Positions 51,309 through 61,992 of a stretch of DNA of 64,000 bases are shown one piece after another (the first letter of the stretch is position 1; each line of letters begins with the position of its first letter). This DNA is from Adiantum capillus-veneris. Lineage: Eukaryota; Streptophyta; Polypodiopsida; Polypodiales; Pteridaceae. The stretch spans positions 108,414,587 through 108,478,586 of the forward strand of contig CM043964.1 of the NCBI GenBank assembly GCA_014529385.2, in the 5' to 3' direction. The position numbers were made by a program, and so were the translations under genes. The notes below the pieces were generated by a model. It made no database searches and had not been told where the DNA came from. It saw nothing but the letters and a program-made list of their open reading frames with translations.

Positions 51309-52225
51309 CTTTTTTCTCAAAACTCACAATGGTGAGTAATTTATATTAACATAAAAAAGAAATTACAGATTCTCATCATGCTCGTGTTGAGCCATGATTT
51401 CTCTCAGCAATCAAGGAACATTAGCTAACAAGGGAGCTACCCCGCGTAACTGATAAGGATCGTAGGGAAAAACTTGGGTGACCATGGTTGTGCTAACTAG
51501 AGAAAATGGTAGTAGTAACCCTGATCCATTCATCAGAGCTGATCTGCTTTCCAAAGGTGATAAATAGTTTCCTGCTATTGTGTACAATCTCACTAAACTA
51601 GTAGTATTCATAGCATTCTCAAAGACTTGACAATTCCTGGTCTTCTACATGTGTTTGAAATAGAAAAATTTGACAATTTGTGTGCTGATAAGAAGTGCTT
51701 GGCTCTTGAACACCATCTCACTCAATAAGAGATATTTTTTGAGGAAGCCTATATTCTAGATCTTTTGGATCCATTTGCAAATCTTCCTTGCTAGGCAACA
51801 AATTTCTGCCTCCTTGAACAAGTGAGGGAGGTAGGTCTTCACTAGCTATTCTACATTGCAAGCATCTATCAGCAAAGACCCAATCCCTTTGGCTTTTACC
51901 TTGACTTCAGTAGGTAGGGCTCCCCACAAGACCTTCCAAAGAAAAACCTTCATCTCATGCAACCACTATGGGTGCCATATTTTCTTTGTGATTGCCACCC
52001 AGCTCCACCCATTTCTTGCCCAATGTTTGTTCAAACAGGGAAAACATACCTTCAAGACCATAAGAGAGTTTCACATATCCTTGATTTTTGGTTTCAAAAA
52101 ATGCCTATTTGTGGGCCACTGCCATGCCTTCCACTCGAACCTAGACTCAACAACAACATTTATCAAGCCATTCTAAAGATCTAATGGCTAGCAGTCTTTT
52201 AGTTCCATTGAGATTGAACTGGGAA
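51309..52225 (-). mobile_element. 5'-truncated LINE tail L3
   Basis: 917 bp minus-strand LINE 3' end with exact 16 bp flanking duplications. The 3' terminus is 'ctcaccattgtgagttttga' followed by an A-rich tail next to the left duplication. Remnants of the zf-RVT region are readable (MKVFLWKVLWGALP) with stops. It inserted in the sequence just outside L2's 5' end. Confidence 0.82.
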
Positions 52226-52241
52226 ACAAGAACTTGTATCT
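52226..52241. repeat. Target-site duplication of LINE tail L3 (right)
   Basis: Exact copy of 51293-51308. Confidence 0.85.
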
Positions 52242-52509
52242 TAACTCAAATTTCAAAAAACAATACGATGATCAAAGTCTAGAATAATATTTCAAGTAAA
52301 ATACTAGTTTCAATCTCTTCTTAAGTCCATTTACAAAACACAAGAAACTATGCTTAAACATTCATTAGTCTTACCTCATTATTACTACCTATGCATCAAT
52401 ATTGAAAGAAAAACCTTACTAACTTTATTACAAAAGCTATAAAAATATAGGTCTCTAACTCAAATATTGAGGTTGATGATAGAAGTATATTGTTAAGCTT
52501 CTAGGTACG

Positions 52510-52645
52510 TGTTGTAACTAAGCTCAGTTGTTGTAACCCTCTGTCCCTCAAGGCTCGGCTTGAGATTGTCAGCTTGAGCTTGAGGCTGATTTGTATATCA
52601 GAGGGGACTCTATAATACAATCACTCACAATTGTGAGTTTTGCAA
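52510..52645 (+). mobile_element. Very short LINE tail (plus strand)
   Basis: Ends in 'ctcacaattgtgagttttgc' followed by an A-rich stretch, the same 3' terminus as L1-L3 but in opposite orientation. Only the last part is recognisable. Confidence 0.5.
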
Positions 52646-52729
52646 AAAATAAAAAATTGTACTTGTGCTTAAGCAGATTAGAAATGCGGAGTTATTAAAC
52701 AAATGTTATCAAAGAAGCTCACTTTTTTC

Positions 52730-54200
52730 TAGTAACAAAACTCATACATGGGAGCTTGTATATGGGCAAAGGCTCATACATACGTTTAAGACTCATGATC
52801 TTCTCACTTGGATGGAGTCGAGGCTAGAATTTAACTTTGCATCTCATGATCGCCCATCCCATGTAACGAACCTCAAATTAGTGCCTATATGGGGTCCGGA
52901 GGTTCAAACAATTTGAGACTCATGGTGTTTTCCTTGAATCAAGTGGAAACCATGAGGCTAAAACTTAAGTTTAAGTCTCTATGTGCCTATATGGAATGGA
53001 GTCTCGAAATTAAGTTTGAAACTCAAGGTGCCAATATGGGGTGAAGTCTCAAACTTAGGTTTGAGCCTCAAGGTGTTGTGGAAGCTCAAGCCTCATGGCA
53101 TTTTCTTTTAAATTAGTGGACATCACGAGGCTGAAGCTTACATCTGAGTCTCAAGTAGCTTAGATGAGGTGGAGGCTCAAACTTAAACTCGAGCCTCATG
53201 GAATTTTTTCTTGAATTGGTGGACACCACAAGGCTCAAGCTTACATTTGAGTCTTGAGCAGTTTAGATGGGGTTGATGCTCGAACTTAAGTTCGAGCCTC
53301 AAGGTGGGCACTCATCTAGAGTGGAGGCTCAAACTTCATAAAATTTTTCCTTGAATAGGGTTGGGCACCATAAAGCTCAAGCTTATGTTTGAGTCTCAAT
53401 CTACTTAGATGGGGTGGAGGCTCAAACTTAAGTTCGAGCCTCAAGGTGGGCACCCATCTAGAGCAAGGGCTCAAATCTCATGGCATTCTCCCTTAAATAT
53501 CATGGAAACCATGAAGCTCAAGCTTAAGTTTGAGTCTCAAGCTGCTTAGATGGGGTGGAGGCATGAACTTAAGTTGCTTAGATGGGGTGGAGGCACGAAC
53601 TTAAGTTCAAGGCTCAAAGTGAGCACCCATATGGAATGGAGGTTCAAACCTCATGGCATTTTCCCTTGAATAGAGCGGACACCATGAAGCTCGAGCTTAT
53701 GTTTGAGTCTCAAGCTACTTAGATGGGATGGAGGCTCGAACTTAAGTTCGAGCCTCAAGGTGGGCACTCAGCTATAGTACGGCCTCAAATCTCATGGAAT
53801 TCTCCCTTGAATAGAGTGGACACCATGAACCTCAAGCTTATGTTAAAGTCTCAAGCTGCTTAGATGGGGTGGAGGCTCGAACTTAAGTTCTATCCTCAAG
53901 GTGGGTGCCCATCTGGAGTGGAGGCACAAACCTCATGGCATTTTCCCTGGAATAGAGTCGAGAATAGAGTAGACACAATGACGCTCAAGCTTATGTTTGT
54001 TGAGTATCAAGATGCTTAGATCTCGTCTTAGATGGGGTGGAGGCTCGATCTTAAGTTCGATCCTCAAGGTGGGTGCCCATCTGGAGTGGAGGCTCAAACT
54101 TAAGTTTGAGCCTCATGAAAATTTTCCTTGAATAGAGAGGACACATGAGATTGCAACTCCAATTAAAACCTCAAGGAGCCTAGATGGAGTTTAAGATCAA
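52730..54200. repeat. Satellite of ~142 bp period, about nine to ten units
   Basis: Block 'gaggctcgaacttaagttc' recurs at about 53275, 53416, 53558, 53729, 53871 and 54040, i.e. every 142 bp or 142 plus an internal 27-29 bp duplication. More diverged units extend to the left to about 52730. Each unit alternates 'ctcatggcattttcccttga', 'gtggacaccatgaagctcaa', 'gagtctcaagctgcttagat'. The unit contains a palindrome, perfect over 26 bp at 53731-53756 (core GCTCGAACTTAAGTTCGAGC). Non-coding. Confidence 0.9.
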
Positions 54201-54836
54201 ACTCAATGGAATTCAAGCCTAGATGGAGTTCAAGACCACGTGAGATAAGAAACCAAGAGGTTCATGGTGGAAAAGTTTGCAAAAGGGGTGTACGACACAC
54301 TATCCTTCAAGAATTTAAGTAGGCATTTGATGAGGTAATTTGCAAGCTCTTCGACCCACCTGTAGAATGGGCGATGCCCACCCTCAGAAGAGAAGGCCCG
54401 TCGGCTCCTTTTCACTGTAAAACTTGCGAGAGCATGAAGATCCTTTAGCAATGCTTTCGCGATTCTTGCACGTCACAACTTCTTCTCTTTGTCGGCACCT
54501 TATCTGAACCACACAAGCAAAGGTGGAATAAACTTGAGAGGTGTGCCACCGCCTCGTGTGAGCCAAGCCTAAGAAAGGTAGCATGCATAAAATTAAAAAA
54601 TTAAAAGAAATGTTACCAAGAATGAGTCCCAATAGAGAGATTCACCAAGCACTGATACATTACGCGATGGCCCAGGGATCCATCACCATACACATTCCAC
54701 CTCCGTTGTTCCCCTATTTCCTCTTAACCAGTTGAATACTACTGCAACACAACCATGATATGTAGAGAAAGTCCTTCTTCAACTAGCTTAACATACTCAT
54801 CTGCAGGGTGAAGAGGTTCGCCACGAGGTAGGTGTG
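54201..54836. other. Spacer with unrecognised minus-strand ORFs
   Basis: Minus-strand frames 54230-54451 (HALASFTVKRSRRAFSSEGG) and 54384-54632 look protein-like but match no family I know. They lie downstream of the GT34 fragment on the same strand and may be part of the same broken locus. Confidence 0.25.
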
Positions 54837-55205
54837 CTATGCTTGATGCAGTATTCTTGGCAGGGGTCTTTGCAGTGGTTTTCTATGGATGGCGTCTGTG
54901 TCCACCCACCATATCCAGTCAACCTTCGAATGCGCCAACATGGCGGTCCTCCCACCGGCAACTTTGCCTAGAACAAGGGCATGTGCAGATCCAACACTAG
55001 CGCCCCGTGCTGTAGAACAGCCCCGCGCCTTGTTCTTGAAATAGTGTAGTAGATAATGGATGTTTCTTTCCACATTTGGGAGGGTGATGGTTGCGTTCTC
55101 GAGAGGATGACTACATGCTCTTGCTTCACCTTTGAATGCTCCCAACTCTGCTTCAACACCTCGTATAGCCTCAGTCGTGTCATCAAATATAGGCACTGCT
55201 GCCAA
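54837..55205 (-). pseudogene. Second GT34 glycosyltransferase fragment
   Basis: Minus strand reads NIHYLLHYFKNKA (family: LLRFFKNKxDYC), then AMLAHSKVDWIWWVDTDA, the GT34 core with an intact D-x-D (DTD). After DA the usual VFTDM is missing and unrelated residues follow, so the catalytic part is cut. Upstream residues (to MAAVPIFDDTTEAI) are not clearly alignable. It is closer to galactomannan galactosyltransferase-type members (AMLAHPE) than the fragment at 37132, which reads LMLSHPE. Confidence 0.68.
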
Positions 55206-56429
55206 AAAAGAGTGCCATCACTCCCTTCGTGATCTCGATGCCAGTATCCATGGGCCCTCTTTGCATGGCTGCAACGTGAGTAGCTACATATGTGAGTAGC
55301 GATAGCCGTAGAGCAGGTTGTAGGTGACGTCAAGTGCATCTTGATGAGCTCGAGGGGATGAGCCGATGTTTCAAATCTGCCATCAGTTTTCAAATTCAAA
55401 CTTGACGATTCTGCCAGTTTTAAAATTTTAAGTTGACGTTTTTCAAAAAAAAAACGTGTCCTTAAATGTTTTTGGGTACGTAGAAGAGTGGACTAATTTT
55501 TCTGTTTCTTGCTATTTGAACACATTGCGGAGTTCTTTCTATTTTTTGGAATAACATTGTGTTCCTAAATTGTGTATCCTCATGTTCTTTTAAGTGAACC
55601 ACCTCATGCAACAACTCAATGGCTCAAACTCGAGATCGAGCCTTTGTCCATGATTGAAAAAACACATGTTCTTGTTTAGTGACCAACCTAATGCAATGTA
55701 TCAAACTCAAGATGGAGACTTGGGCTAGGTAAGAACTCTTGTTTCTACAACCAACAACGCTTCCCCAAGAAGTTTCACACATTTTCTCATGTCATAAGGT
55801 GGATTCTTTCTTCCTATTTGTTAAATAGTGTTAAACAACATGAGCTTGCACTCAAGAGGCATTGATTACCCAGCTAGGTGTAGTTGGAGTGCAAGAGATT
55901 GGTAGCCCCTCCACCACAACACTGATCCCCCATACCTTATAGTCCCTAGCTAGGTAGAGATGACTATGCCATAAGCTCATGATGTTGTGATATGCCATAG
56001 TGTGGGATTGGTACATGATTTTATGTAACTGCGTATATATACTATATAGCACTAATGCAGCTAGACATACACTAAAAGGAAGTTTCAATTTCTTTTTTGC
56101 GTATGCTAAGCAAAAGAGTCCTTAAAATAAAAGTTGTATTCCATGTCTCACTTAAAATGTGTAGCTCGTGCTAAAGCATCTAACAAGTTTGATTGGCACT
56201 TACAATAGAGTAAAGAAAAAGGGTGTCTATATCAAGATCTTGTCCAAGTCTTTGCTTTGCATGGCACTTTTACCCCTATGCTTTCATTCTATTAGTAGAA
56301 CATCACTTGCATGTATGATGAACATTGTTTCTTATAAAGGTAGCGATGGTCGCCATGGGGAAATGGATGAAATCAAAAGAATGGAACAAGGCAATTGGCA
56401 CCGTATTTTTTGACTAGTATGCGAGGTTT
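55206..56429. other. Intergenic DNA, nothing recognised
   Basis: 1.2 kb. It contains a weak relative of 15500-15580 at about 55840-55905 and a piece near 55610-55660 with 'ggctcaaactcgagatcgag', reminiscent of the satellite. No coding domain. Confidence 0.35.
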
Positions 56430-56607
56430 GGTCCATAAGCTAGTTCAAAATGCTCTTTGAGGTCCTTTTTGGTGTCTCAGGGTGGCTCCGCTAGTCAATC
56501 GATGTACCAACGATGATTATTGGGAGATGTTATGACTAAAAGTTGTAATTTTTTGTTCATATTAATATAATTCATTCACCATTGTGAGTTTTGGAAAAAA
56601 AAAAAGA
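56430..56607 (+). mobile_element. Short LINE tail L4 with poly(A)
   Basis: Plus-strand copy of the last about 170 bp of the L1-L3 family ('agggtggctccgctag', 'attcaccattgtgagttttg') ending in an A-run at about 56596-56606. It confirms the 3' terminus and orientation of the family. Confidence 0.65.
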
Positions 56608-57099
56608 TTGTTTCTTCTCATTGCTACAAATCTAACATAAAACACGCATCTAGACTTTTCCTCATGTAGGAGAGAGGATAGAAACCAACTCACAGAGGCT
56701 ATTGATTTCCAATTTTCATTCTTCCTTTGTATGCTTGGTTTTCATGCAAGCCCATTCAAATGTTGATCTTGTTCTCGCACTCTTGTACATTATATGCTCT
56801 TTTGTTCATTTTCAAGGTCAATGTACAAATTCCTAATCCATATGTGGTGGTTGTTTCCATTTATCTTTCTATAGAGTACTTTCAAGATTGCAATGGATTT
56901 GGTTAGAACATACGAAGGTAGCATTTTCAAATAGTTTGGCTCTTTCAATGTCAAACTCATGCACTCACCTTGTCTCCCCAGAAAGGAAAACCATATGAAT
57001 GCATCCTCTAACCTCTAACCTACAAGAAAGTAGCATGAGTGAACAAAAATTGTCCCACAATTGTATATTTTTCCCAAAATTCCTAAATTGGTCTTAATA
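56608..57099. other. Intergenic DNA, nothing recognised
   Basis: About 490 bp without recognisable content. Confidence 0.4.
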
Positions 57100-57565
57100 G
57101 TTGGTTCTTGAGGTGGCTCTCCTTTGTAAGGCTTTAGTAGGCTCACATGGAAAGCACTTTGTATGAGCCAATGACTGGGAATCTTGAGTTGATAGGCCAT
57201 CTCATTGATTGGTCTAAGAATCTAGAAGGGACCATAATACCTTTTTGCTAACTTAGCATGGTACTTTTGGTGTCCCATAGGATTCTTTCCCGTCGTGTGC
57301 CTTAATCAAGCCTTGGAAAATTTAAGCAAGACCCAATCATTTTTAAAAAAGGCTTGGGCTCTTTTCTGCTTATCAGTAGTAGCCTTCTGCCTTTGCTTTG
57401 AGATAGAGATAGCATCCTTATTCTTTTGGAAAGATTCTTGCAGGTGTCGGCTATACTCATCTGCAGCGAAGATCTTCCCGTGTACCTTAAGTAGCAGGGT
57501 AATTTTAGATCTTTCCTCAATAACCTCAAAAGGTGCTTTTCTCGTGAAGGTATGTACAATAGGTG
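57100..57565 (-). pseudogene. Gypsy G5 integrase C-terminal fragment
   Basis: Minus strand: HTFTRKAPFEVIEERSK, LLKVHGKIFAADEYS, FFKNDWVLLKFSKA, then a TGA at 57306-57308 (CGA at the same codon at 8020-8022 and 62423-62425), then KNPMGHQKYHAKLAKRYYGP and WLIQSAFHVSLLKPYKGEPP. Both ends break abruptly into unrelated sequence. Same family as G1 and G2. Confidence 0.85.
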
Positions 57566-58381
57566 TTAATAGGGTCTCCTTCAAGTTTTGTGGCGTTTCG
57601 AGAACGTTTGATGGGTATTCGACTCTTGAGAGCGTTGTAGGAAATCTCCTCTTATGCACTCATGAAGGCTGTAGCTTAGACATTGGGTAGATACCTCTGT
57701 AGGAATTAGTCGAGAGTCGATCGAGTGTAGGTTGACACCTTATGCTTGCTTCCACGCACGTGCGGGTTGAGCTTCGTCCTTAGCTGAAAAATCTTGTTAG
57801 GTAAGTTCTCGCTGTGCTGACGTCCGTCGCGGCGTATCCGCCAACATTCGCGCCGCTACCGTGGACGAAAAACCTAGGTAGGCGATCGAGACTAGTCCTT
57901 GAGGATAGAGATTTTCTGGCTTTCCAGAGTCTCTTTTTACATTTAGATAGGATCATAGGGTGGAGGACTCTCTAGGTCTTAGAGGGAGTCTAGGGAGTGT
58001 GTGTCTGGCCTAGATCCTTCGACTTAGGTAGACTTAGATAGTTTTAGGCATTAGTTGAGTTGTGGCGTAGAGAGTAGGAGTTGGAGTGGTAGAGGCTGTG
58101 AAAGGAGAGCTTGAGAGTCCGAAGAGGCCAGGAAGAAACCAAGACACCAATATCACCATCTCACATGAGGAGTAGGAGTAGGGTAAGTAGGACATCATGA
58201 TTTATGATATGGAGCACTTCATGCATGTTATACTTGCTGTTAGGTTTATCACAAGGTTGTAAAAGATGCAAAAGAGTGTTGAAAGCTGAAGTGAAGTTCA
58301 AAAGTTACTGTGAGTGTTTCTGAGAGAGCTGTAGAGCATCAAGAGCATTTCTGTTAGAAAAAAAATAAAATTTAAGCCAGG
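57566..58381. other. GC-richer spacer without recognised gene
   Basis: 816 bp with CpG-rich text near 57800-57870. No open frame of note. It may be part of the non-coding region that carries the dyads. Confidence 0.3.
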
Positions 58382-58405
58382 AGACATCCTACGCGTAGGA
58401 TGTCT
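58382..58405. promoter_or_regulatory. 24 bp dyad, copy 1 (perfect)
   Basis: AGACATCCTACG followed directly by its reverse complement. The type is a guess: the sequence shows only symmetry and repetition. Confidence 0.6.
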
Positions 58406-58541
58406 ATAGGGTGATCTGGTGAAAATTTTGAAATTCTGAGTTGACTAGTGTGTTCAGAAGATAGGTTTTACCCTATTTTCACCTGGAAAGTGGAAGTTGA
58501 CCATATCTTGGCAGGATAAGGGCAGATAGACAGAAACTGCC

Positions 58542-58552
58542 AGACATCCTAC
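58542..58552. promoter_or_regulatory. Half-site of the dyad
   Basis: AGACATCCTAC followed by unrelated 'ccaaattgtg'. Confidence 0.4.
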
Positions 58553-58823
58553 CCAAATTGTGCCAAGGCATTATTTTAAGACCAAAACCATAGGGTGGCT
58601 GCATGAGCATGATCTGCATGATTTATTGAGTGCCTGAGAAAGGTTTCATCTCAATTGGGTGAGAAAATTGGGTTTTTAGCAGACTTTAGCATTTTTGACT
58701 GAAAAGGGCTAGAATAGCTAAAATTGGGGTCTTTTGAAATCCAAACTAAAATCTAAGCATAGCATTGGGTTGCTAGCATCAAGGGGAAGCTATGGCTCAA
58801 GTTTGGGGTCAAACAGACCATAT

Positions 58824-58847
58824 AGACATCCTACGCGTAGGATGTGT
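58824..58847. promoter_or_regulatory. 24 bp dyad, copy 2
   Basis: Core 58826-58845 is a perfect 20 bp palindrome; the last two bases are GT instead of CT. A block 'ggggaagctatggctcaa' lies about 40 bp upstream and resembles 'ggggaatctatagtgcaa' upstream of copy 4. Confidence 0.6.
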
Positions 58848-58939
58848 TCTGTGTGATTTAGCACTCCAAACTCAACTTTGAGCATACCAACACCTAAAGA
58901 GGAGTCTATGCTTTGCATTTGAAGCCATTTTGAGCAGTT

Positions 58940-58963
58940 AGACATGCTACGCGTAGAATGTCT
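58940..58963. promoter_or_regulatory. 24 bp dyad, copy 3 (two substitutions)
   Basis: Differs from copies 1 and 4 at positions 7 and 18, which are partner positions of the dyad. Confidence 0.55.
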
Positions 58964-59213
58964 AATGCATGAATTTGAAGCCAGAAACTGATTGTAGGCA
59001 TAGTAGGGTGTTGTATAGCATGAGGCAAGCCTCCTAGTCAATTTTGGTCCAAATTGGAGTTGATTTGATTGGTCAAACCAACATCAGGCTGCTGGAACAG
59101 ATTTCTGATCAATTGACCAACTTATAGGTGTCCAAATCAAAAAGTAAAAATAGTTGTGGACTTAGCACATCAAGGGGAATCTATAGTGCAAAAACCAGGC
59201 AAAACAAAGCAGG

Positions 59214-59237
59214 AGACATCCTACGCGTAGGATGTCT
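59214..59237. promoter_or_regulatory. 24 bp dyad, copy 4 (perfect)
   Basis: Identical to copy 1. Confidence 0.6.
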
Positions 59238-60075
59238 ACAGGGGCTTAGTGAAGAGAAAATCTGATTGCGGAAATAGAGTGATGTTCCAATTGACTTAAG
59301 GGTTCCAGAACTTCCTTCAAAAGTGAATTTGGACCTTGTTTGACGTTTTGACGGAGCAAAGACGGAATTAAGACCTTCCATGTAAATTGACCAACATCTG
59401 AGGGAAGTACAGTTCCAGATTAGCGGACCTAATCCAGAACATCAGAAGTGTATAAAAAAACAGTAGTGGTTGAGGTTAACCCTTCAGTTATACCAATGAT
59501 TACGAAGAACACCTCTAGCGGTTAAATGCTTTGATTCGATTGCCAAAATTAAATGCTTGTGTACAGGTATATTCAACCGGCAAAGCAAGAAGTTGGGCGG
59601 AAACTGATCCTTTACCAGGTGAGTGGTTGGATTTGTGTTAAATTGCATTGCTAAGTTGATGAATTTAAGATCAGGAAGACACATTCTTAGAGATCAAAAG
59701 GTGGCAGGTGATCAAGGTAGCTTAGTGTCCACCGAGGAGAGTGTAACTGAGGCAAGGCGAGATCCATTAGCACCGATCATTTAGGAGGGTAGTGATACTG
59801 ACACTTCATCCGATAAGTCCTTCTTCATGATGGGTAGTCAATAGCCAGAAGGTTTCTTCGATGAAGGACCAATGCCAGGAGGAAGCACCTCCCAAAATCC
59901 TTTGAACGATTCCAAGTTCACTATAATCTTCTTAGAAGGAACAAACTCAAGGGGAGCCCTAGTTTATTCTGACTATCGAGGACGCAAGTGTATTTGTATT
60001 GAAGAAAGACCTACTCAAATACTGGAAATAATTCAAGTCGTCCATGGTTAGTAGTTTGGGCTTGAGGGGGGGGGT
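59238..60075 (+). other. Possible 3' end of an upstream retroelement, with polypurine-like tract
   Basis: Near 59740-60050 one plus-strand frame reads EGSDTDTSSDKSFFMMGSQ, EGFFDEGPMPGGSTSQNPL and SRGALVYSDYRGRKCICIEE with a few stops, an acidic tail of unknown family. A G-rich tract 'gggcttgaggggggggg' (60058-60074) lies directly before an LTR-like start at 60076, as a polypurine tract would. No domain is recognised. Confidence 0.35.
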
Positions 60076-60251
60076 TGTTGGGTATGCAAGCCCTTGTGCG
60101 TCTAGCCTATGAGGAACACTGCTTATCACATGCAAGAAGTTTCAGTGGCAAGTCAAGTGGTGCATGGAAAATTGACTTTATATGTAAGGTTTTAGAAAGA
60201 ATAAATCAATTAATAAATAGCATGTTCTTCTTTTTGCTTCTCTGTGTATCG

Positions 60252-60328
<77 letters not shown>

Positions 60329-60471
60329 CTCATTCTTTTGCACCTTCTTCCTCACCATGAACCCCCTCTGACATCATCCTCCATAGCCCAAGGCCCCACA
60401 ATACATTAATCCGATCATAAGACGAGTGTTCATTACTCTGTGTGAAAGTATATGTGTGAGTAGAGTTCACA
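60076..60471 (+). repeat. LTR of retroelement H, containing (CT)n
   Basis: 396 bp, TGTTGGGTATGC...GTTCACA. It is followed by TTGGCGATCGCACTGA (60473-60488), a PBS-like site resembling the TTGGCG-type sites of some plant gypsy groups, and then gag. It includes a (CT)n tract at 60254-60325. Confidence 0.6.
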
Positions 60472-60548
60472 TTTGGCGATCGCACTGAGTTCGATTATCT
60501 TCTCATATAGCATTCAGGGTTGGTTTGTGGTGTATTGAATGATGATGT

Positions 60549-61655
60549 ATGATGGAGGGACAAAGAAGGGAATCTCGAGTGTATTACACCCGGGCTCAGG
60601 CCCAAGCAAGAAATACTGATCCTTTTCAATATGGTCCAATCATAGAGGAACAAGGAGAAATATATGACTCTGAATTACAGTCAAAAATTCAGGTAGGAGA
60701 GAGTTCAGGAGCAGCACAGGGCAGGCAGGTGAGGCAATTTTTTGGAGATTTACTCTTGACAGCAAGATCTGCAAGAAGTAGAAGAAGACTCCCCTTTGAC
60801 CCATTACAGGTTTCTACCAGGCAAAGACCTAGGAGAGTACCTCATACCCCCTCCCCCAATGGCTCAACCACCTCATAACCCCAAGGTTAAGGCAACAAAG
60901 TTCAGAGGAAAATCTAGTGAGGATGCACATTGTCATGTGGATCAGTTTGAGACCAAGTGGCAAGCAAGTGGACATCAGTCTGTATATGTTGATGATAATA
61001 TACAATAGCAATTTGCAGCAACAATGGAGGGAAAGGCCATGAGTTGGTCTAGCCAATATGGAATTGCACATTTTGCAACCTATGTTGTACTTAGAGTGGC
61101 ATTTTTGCAAAGATTCAAAAAGGAGAAGACTCCGACTGATATTTTAAAGAAAATCAGGGACAACAAACAAGGGAATATGTTGGTGGAAGATTATGCTCAA
61201 AAATTTAGAATTTGGGTGGAGAGGTTGCAAGGAAATGAGATACCTATAGATGAGATGTTGGCACATTATTTCTTGAAAGGTTTGAGAAGAGGATTAAAGA
61301 ATGTTGTGGCCAGCATTGACATTATAGGTGGATTTAATAATTTGGTCACAGCAACAACAAGAGTTGAAAAAAGACTTGGTATGACCAAGAAAAAAACCAA
61401 AAGCGAGGATAGTTTTGAATATGAGGGTGTGTTCGATATTGAGTCTGAGGTTGATACTGAAAATGATTCCAAGGGGCCATCAGACAGTGAGGCTGAAAGT
61501 AGCAAAGGGAAGCACAAGAAGAAGAAGCATGGTAGTAAGAAGAGAAAGAATAAGAAGGGTCAAGAAGAGGAATTGATTAATCAGTTGAAGAAAATTGGAT
61601 ATTCCATTTAGCCCCCGAGAAAAAACAGTATTGTTCGATTTGTGAAAGGGAAGGA
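60549..61655 (+). pseudogene. Retroelement H gag (gypsy type)
   Basis: Starts at ATG 60549-60551 (MEGQRRESRVYYTRAQAQA from the second Met). A frameshift near 60800-60870 moves to the frame opening at 60796. That frame continues through a TAG near 61007 into 61024-61611. Retrotrans_gag features: KFRGKSSEDAHCHVDQFETK, MSWSSQYG, FLQRFKKEKTPTDILKKIRD, MLVEDYAQKFRIWVERL, HYFLKGLRRGLKN, then an acidic and a lysine-rich tail (KGKHKKKKHGSKKRKNKKGQ). It runs into a G-family LTR at 61656, so the rest of the element is displaced. A different lineage from G1. Confidence 0.82.
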
Positions 61656-61992
61656 TGTCATAAAATCTAATATCTAATATCTAACCAGCCCAAATTATTT
61701 TCTCATATTAAATTGATCACTTAATGTGGGAGAATAAACGAGAACAAGTGTTAAGATATAGACATGTGCTTATAGATCTATCTCAACACGGGGCCAATGG
61801 TAAAGGGTTCCAAATGAGAGATGGTATATCAAAGAGCAAGGCTAAAAAATGGAGCATAAGACCTTAGGGTTAGCTTCATTGAAGACCTCCAATAATCTAT
61901 GTAAAAGTCCTTTGACCTTAGGTAAGCTAGGGCTGAGCTTGAGGCGTGGGAACCCGACCCAACTCGAGGTGCTTGTCTTGCTTGATGACTAA
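61656..61992 (+). repeat. Partial 5' LTR of gypsy G2
   Basis: Starts TGTCATAAAATCTAATATC, reverse complement of the G1 LTR end at 14373. It continues to 'gcttgatgactaag', the equivalent of about 5860-5870 on the minus strand, then jumps into integrase. About 1.2 kb of LTR and all of gag, protease, RT and RNase H are deleted. Confidence 0.85.
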
